A stretch of 64,000 nt of DNA from contig NZ_JAUOQE010000014.1 of the NCBI RefSeq assembly GCF_030547545.1, positions 37,096 through 101,095 on the forward strand, written 5' to 3'. Numbering within the stretch: position 1 is the first letter of the stretch; every line of letters starts with the position of its first letter. Both the position numbers and the translations under genes were made by a program. The notes beneath the pieces are model-generated. The model worked only from the letters and a program-made list of their open reading frames with translations, was not told the DNA's origin and made no database searches. Source of the DNA: Amphritea sp. 1_MG-2023 (GTDB lineage: Bacteria; Pseudomonadota; Gammaproteobacteria; Pseudomonadales; Balneatricaceae). This document shows, one piece after another, positions 1-9,187 of this stretch.

Positions 1-3000
1 CAAAATATGGCTTCATTCGAGAGCTGCTTGGTGAAGAGAATATCACTGAGGGAAATGGTTGGGTTCAGGCCGTTACCATGGTGGCTATTCTGTCAGCTAT
101 CGCGGTCTTTTCGTTACTGTTTGAAATACGAGTAGAGGGCGCGTTGCAGCTATCTCCTGAGGCGAGTTTGCAGAAAATAGCGCCGTTAGGTTGGCTGTTG
201 GTGATGGGCGCGATGTTTGAGTTGGCGCTTGCTTATCGACTGCCGAAGTTACGAGTAACGGATCATCAAGCTCGTTATGATTGGCAGGCTTACCGTAGCG
301 GGCGCACGCTAAAACATAATCTCGCTATGATCTATCATAACCGCACGATCTGGCTCTCGATTATCGGTGTATCGCTATTTTGGTCCGTCAGTCAGGTGAT
401 GTTAGCGGTTTTCCCCGCGGTGGCTGAGAGTCATCATGGCATTCATAATACCTTTGTTATTCAAGGCACCATGGCGCTGGCGGGCGTCGGGATTATGCTG
501 GGTTCAATGCTAGCGGGCCGCTGGTCACCGCACTATATCAATATTGGGTTGATCCCTCTGGGGGCGGTTGGTCTTGCTGCTGGGTTGATTTTGTTGCCTC
601 AGGCGGCATCAATATGGTCGCAAGGTTGTGTCTTCTTTGTTATCGGCTTGAGCGGTGCATGGTTAAATGTGCCGCTGCAATCGCTGATTCAGTTTAACGC
701 CAAGGGTAATCAAACCGGTAAAGTGCTGGCTGGCAGTAACTTTATTCAAAATATCACCATGCTTGGGTTTCTGGCGATGACGGTGATGGCGGCTTGGGCT
801 GGCATCGACGGGCTGTGGCTGCTGTGGTTACTTGCTTTTATCGCAGTTGTCGGAGCGTTGTGTGCGATTCGGATGTTGCCACAGGCGTTGGTGCGAGTAT
901 TACTGGCCGCTTTAATTAAACGTAAATATAACCTTCAAGTGCTGGGCTTTGAAAATCTGCCGCGTGCTGGGCAGGGCGTTATGCTGCTGGGCAATCATAT
1001 CAGCTGGTTAGATTGGGCGATGATTCAGATGGCCTGTCCTCGGCACATTCATTTTGTGATGGAACGTTCTATTTATGAGCGCTGGTATCTGAAATGGTTT
1101 TTATCGATGTATCGTGTCATTCCTATTTCGAGTGGTAAAAGCCGCGAGGCGCTAGACTCGGTCAGAGCGTTGATCAGTGCTGGGCAGGTTGTTTGTTTGT
1201 TTCCTGAAGGGGCTATTAGTTATACCGGTCAGATCGGTGAGTTTAAAAAGGGTTTTGAGCGGGCGTGTGAAGGGGCTAACGGAGTGATTGTGCCTTTTTA
1301 TCTGCGGGGCTTGTGGGGGAGTCGTTTTTCTCGCTCGACGGATAAGATGAAAACACTTCGTCGCGGTGGCATGAAGCGTGATGTGATTGTCGCTTATGGT
1401 CAGCCGATGCCGGTGAGTAGTCCGGCTTTTGACGTTAAAAAGAAAGTGACTGAGTTATCGATACACACCTGGGAGCGTTATACGCAAACATTGCCGCCAC
1501 TACCGCAAAGCTTTATCGCCACCGCTAAATCCGCACTCTCCGATATGGCTATCGCGGATGTGAAAGGCGAGCCGTTGAGTTATCGGCGCTTACTCACCGC
1601 TGTGGTGTTATTCAGTCGGCGATTGAAAAAAACACCGGGTCAACGCTTGGGTTTGTTGCTGCCGACTTCCAGTGCGGGGGCTATTGCCAATCTGGCGGGA
1701 TTGTTTGCGGGTAAAACCTTGGTCAATATCAACTTCACCGCCGCTGAGGAGGCGCAACTCGCGGCGCTCCAGCAGGCGGATGTTAAAACGATTCTGACGG
1801 CGCATCAGTTTATTGCCAAGCTTAAGATGCGGGGGATCGATACTGAGCCGCTGTTAGCGGGCCGACAAGTCGTGTATATGGAGGAGGTGAAAGCGCAGCT
1901 AGGTAAGACTGAAGCATTGATCACCATGGGGTTGCTGAGCATTTTGCCGACGTCATTCTTACAGGGCTGGCTAGGGGCGGGGCAGCGAGTCGAAGAAACC
2001 GCGGCGATTATGTTTTCATCCGGTAGTGAGGGGGCCCCTAAGGGGGTTATGTTGAGTCATCGTAATATCTTGGCGAATCTTCGTCAGATTGCCGATGTTC
2101 TCAATGTTCGTGACGATGATTGCATTATGGCAACGTTACCCCTGTTTCATGCCTTTGGTTTGACGGTTACCACCTTTATGCCATTGATTGAAGGATTACC
2201 GTTAGTGTGCCATCCCGATCCAACGGATGCTTATAATATCGGTAAAGGGGTGGCTAAATATCGCGCCACGCTGATCTGTGCGACCTCGACTTTTTTACGC
2301 CTTTATACGCGTAGTAAAAAACTTCACCCGTTGATGTTGCAGTCGATTCGAGTAGCGGTAGCCGGTGCTGAAAGGCTTGATCCGGCGGTACAGCAAGCCT
2401 TTGAGGCTCGTTTTCGAGTGCCGGTGATTGAAGGTTATGGCTCGACGGAAACGACCCCTGTGGCGGGTGTCAATCTGCCGGATTATTTATCAGTCGATGG
2501 CTGGTTCGTACAGGTGGGTACGCGTCCGGGTACGGTGGGGCTGGCGTTACCAGGCTCGACTTTTCGTATTGTCGATCCCGATACCTTGGTCGAGCTGCCG
2601 ACCGGTGAAGATGGTCTGATTTTGATTGGTGGCACGCAGATCATGCAAGGCTATCTCAATGCGCCTGACAAAACCGCCGACGTGATTGTCGAAATGGATG
2701 GTTTGCGTTGGTATAAAAGTGGCGATAAGGGACACCTTGATGAGGATGGTTTCTTGACCATCGTTGATCGTTATTCTCGGTTTGCTAAGCTCGGTGGCGA
2801 AATGGTGAGTTTGGGGGCCGTTGAAAGCGAAATCAAAAAGCATCTGGCGGATGAGGATGTTGGCCTGGTGGCGATTAATCTACCGGATGAGCGCAAGGGC
2901 GAGCAGATTGTTTTACTGCTGGATGCGGCTATCGATGTCGATCAGTTCCGTCAGCGGTTAACGCATCAGGGCGTAGCACCGCTGATGTTGCCCGCCAAGG

Positions 3001-3101
3001 TGTTTCATGTTGAGCAGATACCCCTATTAGGCAGCGGTAAGGTGGATTATCCGGCGGCACGTCGATTGGCCGAGCGATTGATCAACCCTGCTGCGGATTG
3101 A
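1..3101 (+). CDS. aas: MFS/acyltransferase/acyl-ACP synthetase fusion (LplT-Aas type), 5' partial
   Basis: The reading frame is already open at base 3 and has no plausible start in the window, so the N-terminus of the gene lies upstream. Three domains follow in order. First are MFS transmembrane helices, as in the lysophospholipid flippase LplT. Next is a PlsC-type acyltransferase with the NHxxxxD motif (NHISWLDW, near base 990) and a PEG block. Last is an AMP-binding acyl-ACP synthetase with the phosphate loop FSSGSEGAPKG near base 2015. The family imports lysophospholipids and reacylates them at the inner membrane. E. coli encodes these functions as two proteins, lplT and aas; here they are one polypeptide, as in many other proteobacteria. 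Function is inferred from domains only. Confidence 0.87.
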   Translation, partial: KYGFIRELLGEENITEGNGWVQAVTMVAILSAIAVFSLLFEIRVEGALQLSPEASLQKIAPLGWLLVMGAMFELALAYRLPKLRVTDHQARYDWQAYRSGRTLKHNLAMIYHNRTIWLSIIGVSLFWSVSQVMLAVFPAVAESHHGIHNTFVIQGTMALAGVGIMLGSMLAGRWSPHYINIGLIPLGAVGLAAGLILLPQAASIWSQGCVFFVIGLSGAWLNVPLQSLIQFNAKGNQTGKVLAGSNFIQNITMLGFLAMTVMAAWAGIDGLWLLWLLAFIAVVGALCAIRMLPQALVRVLLAALIKRKYNLQVLGFENLPRAGQGVMLLGNHISWLDWAMIQMACPRHIHFVMERSIYERWYLKWFLSMYRVIPISSGKSREALDSVRALISAGQVVCLFPEGAISYTGQIGEFKKGFERACEGANGVIVPFYLRGLWGSRFSRSTDKMKTLRRGGMKRDVIVAYGQPMPVSSPAFDVKKKVTELSIHTWERYTQTLPPLPQSFIATAKSALSDMAIADVKGEPLSYRRLLTAVVLFSRRLKKTPGQRLGLLLPTSSAGAIANLAGLFAGKTLVNINFTAAEEAQLAALQQADVKTILTAHQFIAKLKMRGIDTEPLLAGRQVVYMEEVKAQLGKTEALITMGLLSILPTSFLQGWLGAGQRVEETAAIMFSSGSEGAPKGVMLSHRNILANLRQIADVLNVRDDDCIMATLPLFHAFGLTVTTFMPLIEGLPLVCHPDPTDAYNIGKGVAKYRATLICATSTFLRLYTRSKKLHPLMLQSIRVAVAGAERLDPAVQQAFEARFRVPVIEGYGSTETTPVAGVNLPDYLSVDGWFVQVGTRPGTVGLALPGSTFRIVDPDTLVELPTGEDGLILIGGTQIMQGYLNAPDKTADVIVEMDGLRWYKSGDKGHLDEDGFLTIVDRYSRFAKLGGEMVSLGAVESEIKKHLADEDVGLVAINLPDERKGEQIVLLLDAAIDVDQFRQRLTHQGVAPLMLPAKVFHVEQIPLLGSGKVDYPAARRLAERLINPAAD

Positions 3102-3372
3102 TCGCTAATGGGTCGGCAGACCTGCGATAGTGGGTCGTAGGCCGATAAGATGTTGTCAATTATTTTTTATGGTCACTATCGAATCGGCCTTAGAGTGAGA
3201 AATTGTGTTCGCTAAGGTGATGCTTAATCAGTGATATTCGAGCGCTTAGGCTGACAAGGCAGGCGGATGGCTCGATTTTTTTGACGATCATATCGCTCGA
3301 GATTGTAGGTATATCTTAATGGGGATGTTGAGATAAAATTATTAACTATCCATATTTTTATAAAGTTATCTA

Positions 3373-4245
3373 ATGATTAATCCTGTTTTCCTGCGCACTT
3401 TTATGTCGTTGGTAAAGACTAAGCACTTCACTCGCACCGCTGAATCGCTCAATATGACTCAGCCAGGAGTGAGTCAGCATATTAAAAAGCTGGAGGAGCG
3501 GTTAGGTAAGTCGCTGCTACACCGGCATGGAAAAACCTTCGAATTAACGCCGGCGGGTGAGCGTTTATATCAGTTTGGCTTGCAGCAGGCCGAGGCTGAA
3601 GCGGAATTGATCAGTGCGATGGTCGGTGATGATCAGTATGCCGGTGAGTGTAAAATTGCCTGTTCTGGCTCGATGGCGATGCAGCTTTATCCCCGCTTAC
3701 TCGGCTTGCAGCAACAATATCCAAGGCTCTCTTGTAGTGTTGAAGCCGCGCCAAATGGGGTTATTCTTGAGCGGATTAGAAGTAATCAATCTGATATGGG
3801 CATTATGACTCAGTTAATCGTCGAGCAGAAGCTAACGCAGCAAAAACTAGGGGAGGATGCATTATGCCTCGTAGTGCCGGTTGGCTGTGATACCTCTTGG
3901 GAAGGGTTGATGCAGCTGGGCTTTATCGATCATCCCGACGGGCATCATTACGCGACGCAGGTATTGGAGGCGAATTTTTCTGATCACTATCATCGCCGTC
4001 AAAAAATACCCGTGTCGAGTTATATTAATCAGCTCAGTCAGATTTTGTTGCCGGTATCGCAAGGGTTGGGCTTTACGGTTTTACCTAAATCATCGGTCGA
4101 GGCTTTTCCTTATCCTCAGCTGATTGAACGGGCGTCACTGCCGACGTCAGTGAACGAAACTGTTTACCTTATTTATAAAAAACACCGTCCACTTCCGGCC
4201 CGCTATGGGTTAATTAAAGATCTTTTGCTGGGGCTTTGGGCTTAG
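3373..4245 (+). CDS. LysR-family transcriptional regulator
   Basis: A 290-residue protein with the typical LysR layout: an N-terminal winged helix (residues about 1-60, containing FTRTAESLNMTQPGVSQHIKKL) and a periplasmic-binding-like effector domain. The target and ligand are unknown. The gene stands alone, with an unassigned 271-bp gap upstream and convergent neighbours downstream. Its TAG stop codon spans the junction with a small transposable element: bases TTA/CTTA belong to the target and the next G to the element. Before insertion the stop was probably TAA, and the protein sequence would be unchanged. No strong Shine-Dalgarno sequence precedes the ATG. Confidence 0.88.
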   Translation: MINPVFLRTFMSLVKTKHFTRTAESLNMTQPGVSQHIKKLEERLGKSLLHRHGKTFELTPAGERLYQFGLQQAEAEAELISAMVGDDQYAGECKIACSGSMAMQLYPRLLGLQQQYPRLSCSVEAAPNGVILERIRSNQSDMGIMTQLIVEQKLTQQKLGEDALCLVVPVGCDTSWEGLMQLGFIDHPDGHHYATQVLEANFSDHYHRRQKIPVSSYINQLSQILLPVSQGLGFTVLPKSSVEAFPYPQLIERASLPTSVNETVYLIYKKHRPLPARYGLIKDLLLGLWA

Positions 4246-4411
4246 GAAGGTGCGAATAAGTCAATTACGCCTCTGGCTTACAGAGAAGCTGGAGATCAAG
4301 GCAACAGTTACAGGCATATTGGTTGTATGTCGAAAAATGTTAACGCTGAGATCCTGCTTCTCTGAAAGCCCCGAAGGGAGAACATAACGGACTTATTCGC
4401 ACCTTCCCTTA
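4241..4411. mobile_element. 163-bp MITE with 18-bp inverted ends and CTTA target repeats
   Basis: GGAAGGTGCGAATAAGTC at 4245-4262 is the exact reverse complement of 4390-4407. CTTA occurs immediately outside both ends (4241-4244 and 4408-4411), which looks like a target duplication. An alternative reading is a 3-bp TTA duplication with one more G in the right-hand repeat. The interior has no credible ORF. The outer 31 bases of the right end match the start of the element at 63905 with one difference, so both belong to one transposon family and the short copy is probably mobilised in trans. Confidence 0.82.
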
Positions 4412-4579
4412 AAAAATTGGCCGCTGAATATGGCTCTTGACGGCTTTGGCGGGTCTCTTCTATCGCGTAAACCCGATGACCGATATGTAAGCGCATCGGC
4501 GAAGCTGATGATGCCTGTGAGTATCTTGACTAAAGTGATACATGCTCATGTAACCTCTTAAAAGGGCGTGATCTCAATA

Positions 4580-6349
4580 TTAGATGACTATTTTATCTCG
4601 GCCACCACTTTTGGCTTGATAGAGTTTACGATCGGCGCGCTCAATCAGCTCTTTTGTCGAAATGGCTGTACCTTCTTCAACATGAACAACGCCAAAGCTC
4701 ATCGTAATGCAGTGGTTTTGCACCACCGGATTGTCTTTGAAATGATCTCTGATGCTATTCAGTCGGCTCTTCACTTGAGTCACAGGGGTGTTCATAAATA
4801 CCAAGATGAATTCTTCACCGCCATAGCGAGCAATAATATCGATCGAAAAACGCGTATGATTTTTAAGGTTGTCGGCAACGGCAATCAGCGCTTGATCGCC
4901 GGCGGTGTGTCCGAGTTCGTCATTGATGCGCTTAAAATGGTCGATATCGCATAACACAAAGGTCAGTGGTTGATGCGATTGTTGGGCATTGGTTAAGGCG
5001 AGCTCCAACGCCTGATAAAGGCCTCGTCTGTTATACAGCTGTGTTAGCTCATCGGTCAGTGCGTTCTCGAGTAGAGAGCTATTTTCGTTTTGCAGGACGG
5101 AGGTTCTTTCCGCTACTTTTTTCTCTAGGTTTTGCATGATATCGAAAAGATTATCGGCCATTGAGCTAAGCCCTTGCCCCAGTGAATTGATCTCACGGAC
5201 ATTACTCAGCGGGTGCGGTAGTGTTTGAATGCGCTTGATATTCTGACTATTGGCCGCTTGATTGAGTAGTTGTATGGGTTTGCCGATATACCAAGCGATC
5301 AATGAGCCGATCAGGCCGATGCAAATAAACAGCACTAAGGTAATGAAAATCGTGCTTTGGGTGTAGTCGGTTAAGAGGCGCTTATGATAAGCACTCGGAA
5401 TCAGGATGCCGAGCACCCAGTTTTTACCATGCTGAAGCGAAATTGAGCGAACAAAATATAAATACTCCTGATCAGTCTCGCTGAGCTGGTGTGTGCCTGC
5501 GGTTAAGTGTTGGCTCGCCAATCGAAAGGCTTTATTCGGGTGATCGTGTAGCTTAGCGCGGGTGGTAACTCCATCCGCTTGGTGATACAGCGCGTCCTCT
5601 TCCGAGGTGGCGATGAGGGTGCCATTTTCTTCGGCTAAAAAGAGGTGGGCACCGTCAACGAGTTCTAACGATTGAAGATATTCATCGAGCTCGATTAAAG
5701 CGATGCTGGTGGCGGTGACCCCTAAAAGCATCCCTGTTTGATCATAAATGGGAGCCGATAGGCCAATACCGAGGGTTGGATAGCCGTAATAAGGATGAAT
5801 ATCACTCCACGTTATACTCCCCTTGGTTATGGCATCTTGATAAAAAGGCCGTCCCCTAGGGTCGTAGCTAAAGGTTGCATCGGATAGTATCTTCGAGCCA
5901 ATATGATGCACCGGATCATACTCAAACCCTTCCATTGTCAGCGGTTTGTCCATGAAGTTGGCGGCGATGTTATGCTTGCCTTTGTTGATGGGATCTTGTG
6001 CTGACGCAAGGTAGCGACCATCCGCTGTTGCCGTTGAAATGAAAGTCATTTGATTGTACGGCGTCGCTTGTTCATAAAAACGACTCGCCAGAGGGGTTAG
6101 ATCATCAAGCAGTTCAGGGCGGTGAGAAAAGGCGTTAAGATTTGTTTCGATAATATGGCTTAGTGGCGCCATGAAATCTTGCACACGGTCATAAATACGG
6201 TCTTCGACCTCTTTGATATATTGCATACCGACACTGTTTGCAATACTGGAAATTGTAACGCTGGACATGAAAAACATCGTCATGCCCGAGATCAGCGTCA
6301 GCACGACGAATGGGGTAACAATTAACCAGCGTAATGGAACAGACTTCAT
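4580..6349 (-). CDS. membrane diguanylate cyclase (periplasmic sensor, HAMP, GGDEF)
   Basis: A 589-residue protein predicted to make c-di-GMP. A first membrane helix (about residues 10-32) is followed by a dCACHE-like periplasmic sensor, a second helix near residue 330, a HAMP-like linker and a C-terminal GGDEF domain. The signature is RYGGEEF, with GGEEF at about residue 510. The four residues at the inhibitory-site position (five before GGEEF) read FSID rather than RxxD, so product inhibition through that site is unlikely. The gene is transcribed alone, and no ligand can be named. Confidence 0.9.
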   Translation of the reverse strand: MKSVPLRWLIVTPFVVLTLISGMTMFFMSSVTISSIANSVGMQYIKEVEDRIYDRVQDFMAPLSHIIETNLNAFSHRPELLDDLTPLASRFYEQATPYNQMTFISTATADGRYLASAQDPINKGKHNIAANFMDKPLTMEGFEYDPVHHIGSKILSDATFSYDPRGRPFYQDAITKGSITWSDIHPYYGYPTLGIGLSAPIYDQTGMLLGVTATSIALIELDEYLQSLELVDGAHLFLAEENGTLIATSEEDALYHQADGVTTRAKLHDHPNKAFRLASQHLTAGTHQLSETDQEYLYFVRSISLQHGKNWVLGILIPSAYHKRLLTDYTQSTIFITLVLFICIGLIGSLIAWYIGKPIQLLNQAANSQNIKRIQTLPHPLSNVREINSLGQGLSSMADNLFDIMQNLEKKVAERTSVLQNENSSLLENALTDELTQLYNRRGLYQALELALTNAQQSHQPLTFVLCDIDHFKRINDELGHTAGDQALIAVADNLKNHTRFSIDIIARYGGEEFILVFMNTPVTQVKSRLNSIRDHFKDNPVVQNHCITMSFGVVHVEEGTAISTKELIERADRKLYQAKSGGRDKIVI

Positions 6350-6753
6350 CTATGGTTTACTCATGTTATAGCTTTCGCCTTAATTAAGCTGACATAAATT
6401 GATGGATTATTAATCCCAATATTGTAGCGATTCCCTGATTATAAAGCCGATATGTGCCGGCAAATATCGACTAAAACAGCTCTGTTTTTACCCATAATGA
6501 GGACTAATAACGCTGTTCTTGTAAGTTATACTTAATGTGTTACAGCGTAAACCTTTCTTTAGTGTCAATGACACCATTGATAGAGCGATGCTGTTACTAT
6601 CGTCTGCACTGAATATGGGATGAAATCAGGCGTCTGAGGTTGTTATAAATCACCCTGCGTCATTGGCGTTCTGGAGAGCTTTAAGGCATAATTCCTACTA
6701 AATTAGTTGGTTATTATAAGCGATCATCAGTATGGCCGCTGTGTGAGGTACGT
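6350..6753. other. 404-bp intergenic region between divergent DGC and mrp
   Basis: No ORF with a ribosome binding site was found here. A short dyad, GTGTCA-A-TGACAC, sits at 6562-6574 and could be a regulator site. The region must carry the promoters of both flanking genes. Nothing else is recognised. Confidence 0.5.
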
Positions 6754-6756
6754 GTG

Positions 6757-7569
6757 ATGCAAAATGTGAAAAATATTGTGGCGGTTGCGTCGGGCAAGGG
6801 CGGCGTTGGTAAGTCGACTACTACCGTTAATTTGGCGTTGGCGATGGCCGCTGAAGGTTATCGCGTGGGTGTTCTCGATGCCGATATCTATGGCCCGAGT
6901 ATGGGTACGATGTTAGGTGTAGCGCCAGGAACACGGCCAGAGCCATTGAGTGAAAACAGCATGAAGCCGGTGTTAGCGCATGGCTTGGAAGTGATGTCGA
7001 TTGCATTCTTGATTGATGAGACGCAACCGATGGTATGGCGTGGGCCGATGGCGAGCGGTGCGTTGCAGCAATTATTGACGCAGACCGAATGGAGTGATTT
7101 AGATTATCTGTTTGTTGATATGCCGCCGGGTACAGGCGATATTCAGTTGACGCTGTCACAAAAGGTGCCGGTTAGTGGCGCGGTTATCGTGACGACGCCG
7201 CAGGATATTGCTTTGTTAGATGCCCGTAAAGGGATCGAAATGTTCCGTAAGGTGGATATTCCGGTGTTGGGTATTGTTGAGAATATGAGTGTGCATATTT
7301 GCAGTCAGTGTGGCCATGCGGAAGCTATTTTTGGTAGCGGTGGTGGTGAAGCGTTATCACGCACCTACGAGGCTCCTTTATTGGGACAGTTACCTCTTAA
7401 GCTGTCGATTCGTGAAGCGGTTGATCGTGGTGTGCCAACGCTGGTGGCCGATCCTGATGGTGCTGAGTCGATGATCTATCGTGCTACGGCGCGTCAGGTT
7501 GTAGACGCATTGCAGGCACAGAGTGCAGTACAGCAGGCGATGCCAAATATCTCTATCAATCAAGACTAA
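6757..7569 (+). CDS. apbC: Mrp/ApbC-family iron-sulfur carrier ATPase
   Basis: A P-loop ATPase of the Mrp/Nbp35 family with the deviant Walker A GKGGVGKST near the N-terminus, an Mrp block (DADIYGPS) and the CxxC pair ICSQCG that ligates a bridging [4Fe-4S] cluster in characterised members. The family delivers Fe-S clusters to apoproteins in the cytosol. At about 270 residues it lacks the N-terminal MIP18/DUF59 domain of the longer E. coli-type Mrp. ATG 6757 is preferred over GTG 6754 because of its better spacing from GAGG at 6745. A terminator follows, and then dcd, an order also common in other gammaproteobacteria. Confidence 0.92.
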   Translation: MQNVKNIVAVASGKGGVGKSTTTVNLALAMAAEGYRVGVLDADIYGPSMGTMLGVAPGTRPEPLSENSMKPVLAHGLEVMSIAFLIDETQPMVWRGPMASGALQQLLTQTEWSDLDYLFVDMPPGTGDIQLTLSQKVPVSGAVIVTTPQDIALLDARKGIEMFRKVDIPVLGIVENMSVHICSQCGHAEAIFGSGGGEALSRTYEAPLLGQLPLKLSIREAVDRGVPTLVADPDGAESMIYRATARQVVDALQAQSAVQQAMPNISINQD

Positions 7570-7598
7570 TAGATCAACGAATCGTGCGGCCGCTCTCG

Positions 7599-7625
7599 AT
7601 ACGCGAGGTATAGCGTATTTTTTTT
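7599..7625 (+). terminator. rho-independent terminator after apbC
   Basis: The stem ATACGC/GCGTAT with an 8-base loop runs directly into eight T residues. It sits between apbC and dcd, so dcd probably has its own promoter or relies on read-through. Confidence 0.7.
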
Positions 7626-7702
7626 GTAAAAGTGCGGTTTTTTTTTAGCAAAAACGATATCATGTGCGGCCGCATAATCAATAGAGAACTGGAACATAAA
7701 AG

Positions 7703-8269
7703 ATGGGTATCAAATCGGACAGCTGGATTCGTCGTAGGTCTTTGGAACAGCGTATGATCGAGCCTTTTGAGCCGGGTCAGGTACGCCGTCGTGGTGATGA
7801 GCGACTCATCTCTTATGGTACTTCTAGTTATGGTTATGATGTTCGTTGTGCTGACGAATTTAAAATTTTCACCAATATCAACTCATCTATTGTCGATCCA
7901 AAAAACTTCGATGATGGTAGCTTTGTTGATGTTAAATCTGATGTTTGTATTATTCCGCCTAACTCTTTCGCGTTGGCGCGCACCGTTGAGTATTTCCGCA
8001 TTCCCCGTGATGTGCTGACGATCTGTCTGGGTAAGAGTACTTATGCTCGTTGTGGCATTATTGTCAATGTCACCCCGCTAGAGCCTGAATGGGAAGGGCA
8101 TGTGACCCTTGAGTTTTCGAATACGACGCCTCTGCCTGCTCGCATTTACGCCAATGAAGGGGTGGCGCAGATGCTGTTCTTGGGCGCTGATGAGGTGTGT
8201 GAAACGTCCTATAAAGATCGTGATGGCAAATATCAGGGTCAAACCGGAGTGGTTGTACCTCGTACATGA
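7703..8269 (+). CDS. dcd: dCTP deaminase
   Basis: A 188-residue protein of the normal family length, starting [11 protein letters not shown] and carrying the conserved blocks [18 protein letters not shown] and [11 protein letters not shown], with the catalytic glutamate in the last. It deaminates dCTP to dUTP for thymidylate synthesis, as a cytosolic homotrimer. Its TGA stop overlaps the ATG of the next gene (ATGA), so the two are translationally coupled. Confidence 0.96.
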   Translation: MGIKSDSWIRRRSLEQRMIEPFEPGQVRRRGDERLISYGTSSYGYDVRCADEFKIFTNINSSIVDPKNFDDGSFVDVKSDVCIIPPNSFALARTVEYFRIPRDVLTICLGKSTYARCGIIVNVTPLEPEWEGHVTLEFSNTTPLPARIYANEGVAQMLFLGADEVCETSYKDRDGKYQGQTGVVVPRT

Positions 8270-8907
8270 TTGAAGCAAGTAAAAAAATTCAGAGTTTTTG
8301 GCAGCAGGTTGAGCAGACCATCGAGCGTCTGTTGATTAGCGAGTCAGAGAGTCAGTTTGAAAATGAATCATTATTACTGGAATACAGTAAAAGCCTGAGA
8401 AGTATCGATGCTAATCTGACCTTTCACTTTGAGCGTGAAGAAGGTGAGGGTAATGTTGAGATGGTGTTCGGGTGTGATGGTTATCCCGAATCGATTAGCG
8501 CCGTATTGACGTTGGTTGGCGCTGCACCGGATATCGGTGGTGTGAGCTTCGTGGCGTTTAATAATCGCTATGATCCGGTGCCAGCAACGGTTAATTTTGG
8601 TGATGAGCAATTTCAGCTAGATGAATTTTGGTTTGGTTATCGGGTTGAGTCCGGTCGTTATCATCTCGATATTTATATGCAGGATCTGCCTGCTTCGCTG
8701 GATATGGAGCCGCGCATTGAAGCAGTGATGATCTACTTGGATGCATTGATCGGTGAATATGATCTGATGACCCGTGTATCCACGCTGGATTGGTACGACC
8801 TTCCTGCGGATCCCGTGGATTATGTGTTGCAGCCATTATCGGAGCTGCGTCACTGCTTCGATCAGCAGCGGCATCAGATTAGCCCGATCGGGCTAATCTA
8901 TCATTGA
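8266..8907 (+). CDS. uncharacterised protein coupled to dcd
   Basis: A 213-residue acidic soluble protein with no signal peptide or membrane helix. I do not recognise its family. The sequence begins with an amphipathic helix-like stretch, followed by alternating strand-like segments rich in Asp and Glu. The 4-base overlap with dcd makes it real and co-expressed, but does not reveal its function. Its last codons contain a 20-bp perfect palindrome (8878-8897). Confidence 0.8.
   Translation: MIEASKKIQSFWQQVEQTIERLLISESESQFENESLLLEYSKSLRSIDANLTFHFEREEGEGNVEMVFGCDGYPESISAVLTLVGAAPDIGGVSFVAFNNRYDPVPATVNFGDEQFQLDEFWFGYRVESGRYHLDIYMQDLPASLDMEPRIEAVMIYLDALIGEYDLMTRVSTLDWYDLPADPVDYVLQPLSELRHCFDQQRHQISPIGLIYH
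8878..8897. repeat. 20-bp perfect palindrome at the 3' end of a gene
   Basis: ATTAGCCCGATCGGGCTAAT is its own reverse complement. As RNA it would form an 8-bp stem with a GATC loop just before the stop codon. No T tract follows, so it is not a classical terminator. Confidence 0.6.
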
Positions 8908-8908
8908 T

Positions 8909-8998
8909 TTACAGATGTTGGTTGTCCGATAGTATATAGATACTACCTTCTTCTTCATCATCGTCTGCGGTTTTGCTCCAGCGTATCCAGTTAAACAT
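8909..8998 (-). CDS. candidate 29-residue acidic small protein
   Basis: A short ORF starting MFNWIRWSK followed by an acidic run (DDDEEE). The triplet ATG is preceded by AAGGGATAA, a reasonable ribosome binding site. It lies antisense in the gap between two plus-strand genes, with its stop two bases past the neighbour's stop. It could be a genuine small protein or chance; only conservation could decide. Confidence 0.35.
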   Translation of the reverse strand: MFNWIRWSKTADDDEEEGSIYILSDNQHL

Positions 8999-9187
8999 GA
9001 TTATCCCTTGTCTTGTTTTTCTGTCGAGGTGTGGCATGCGCGTTTTTTATGAGGATTCCTGCCTCTGGTTTTTATTCGGCTGATCACCTTAAAACATTAG
9101 CACAATGTGCAGCTTTAGCCTTGTTACTGGGGTGTTTGACTAATATTAAGTAGTCCGTGTGACGGGCTACGACATAGCGGAGATTTT

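Noticed and set aside
4308..4496. 62-codon minus-strand ORF at the MITE
   Set aside because: It exists only because the MITE end is read through; the part outside is too short and unmatched to any family I know.
7586..7673. Cloning-vector contamination suggested by two NotI sites
   Set aside because: The flanks read smoothly into apbC and dcd, in an order expected for gammaproteobacteria, so the sites are natural.
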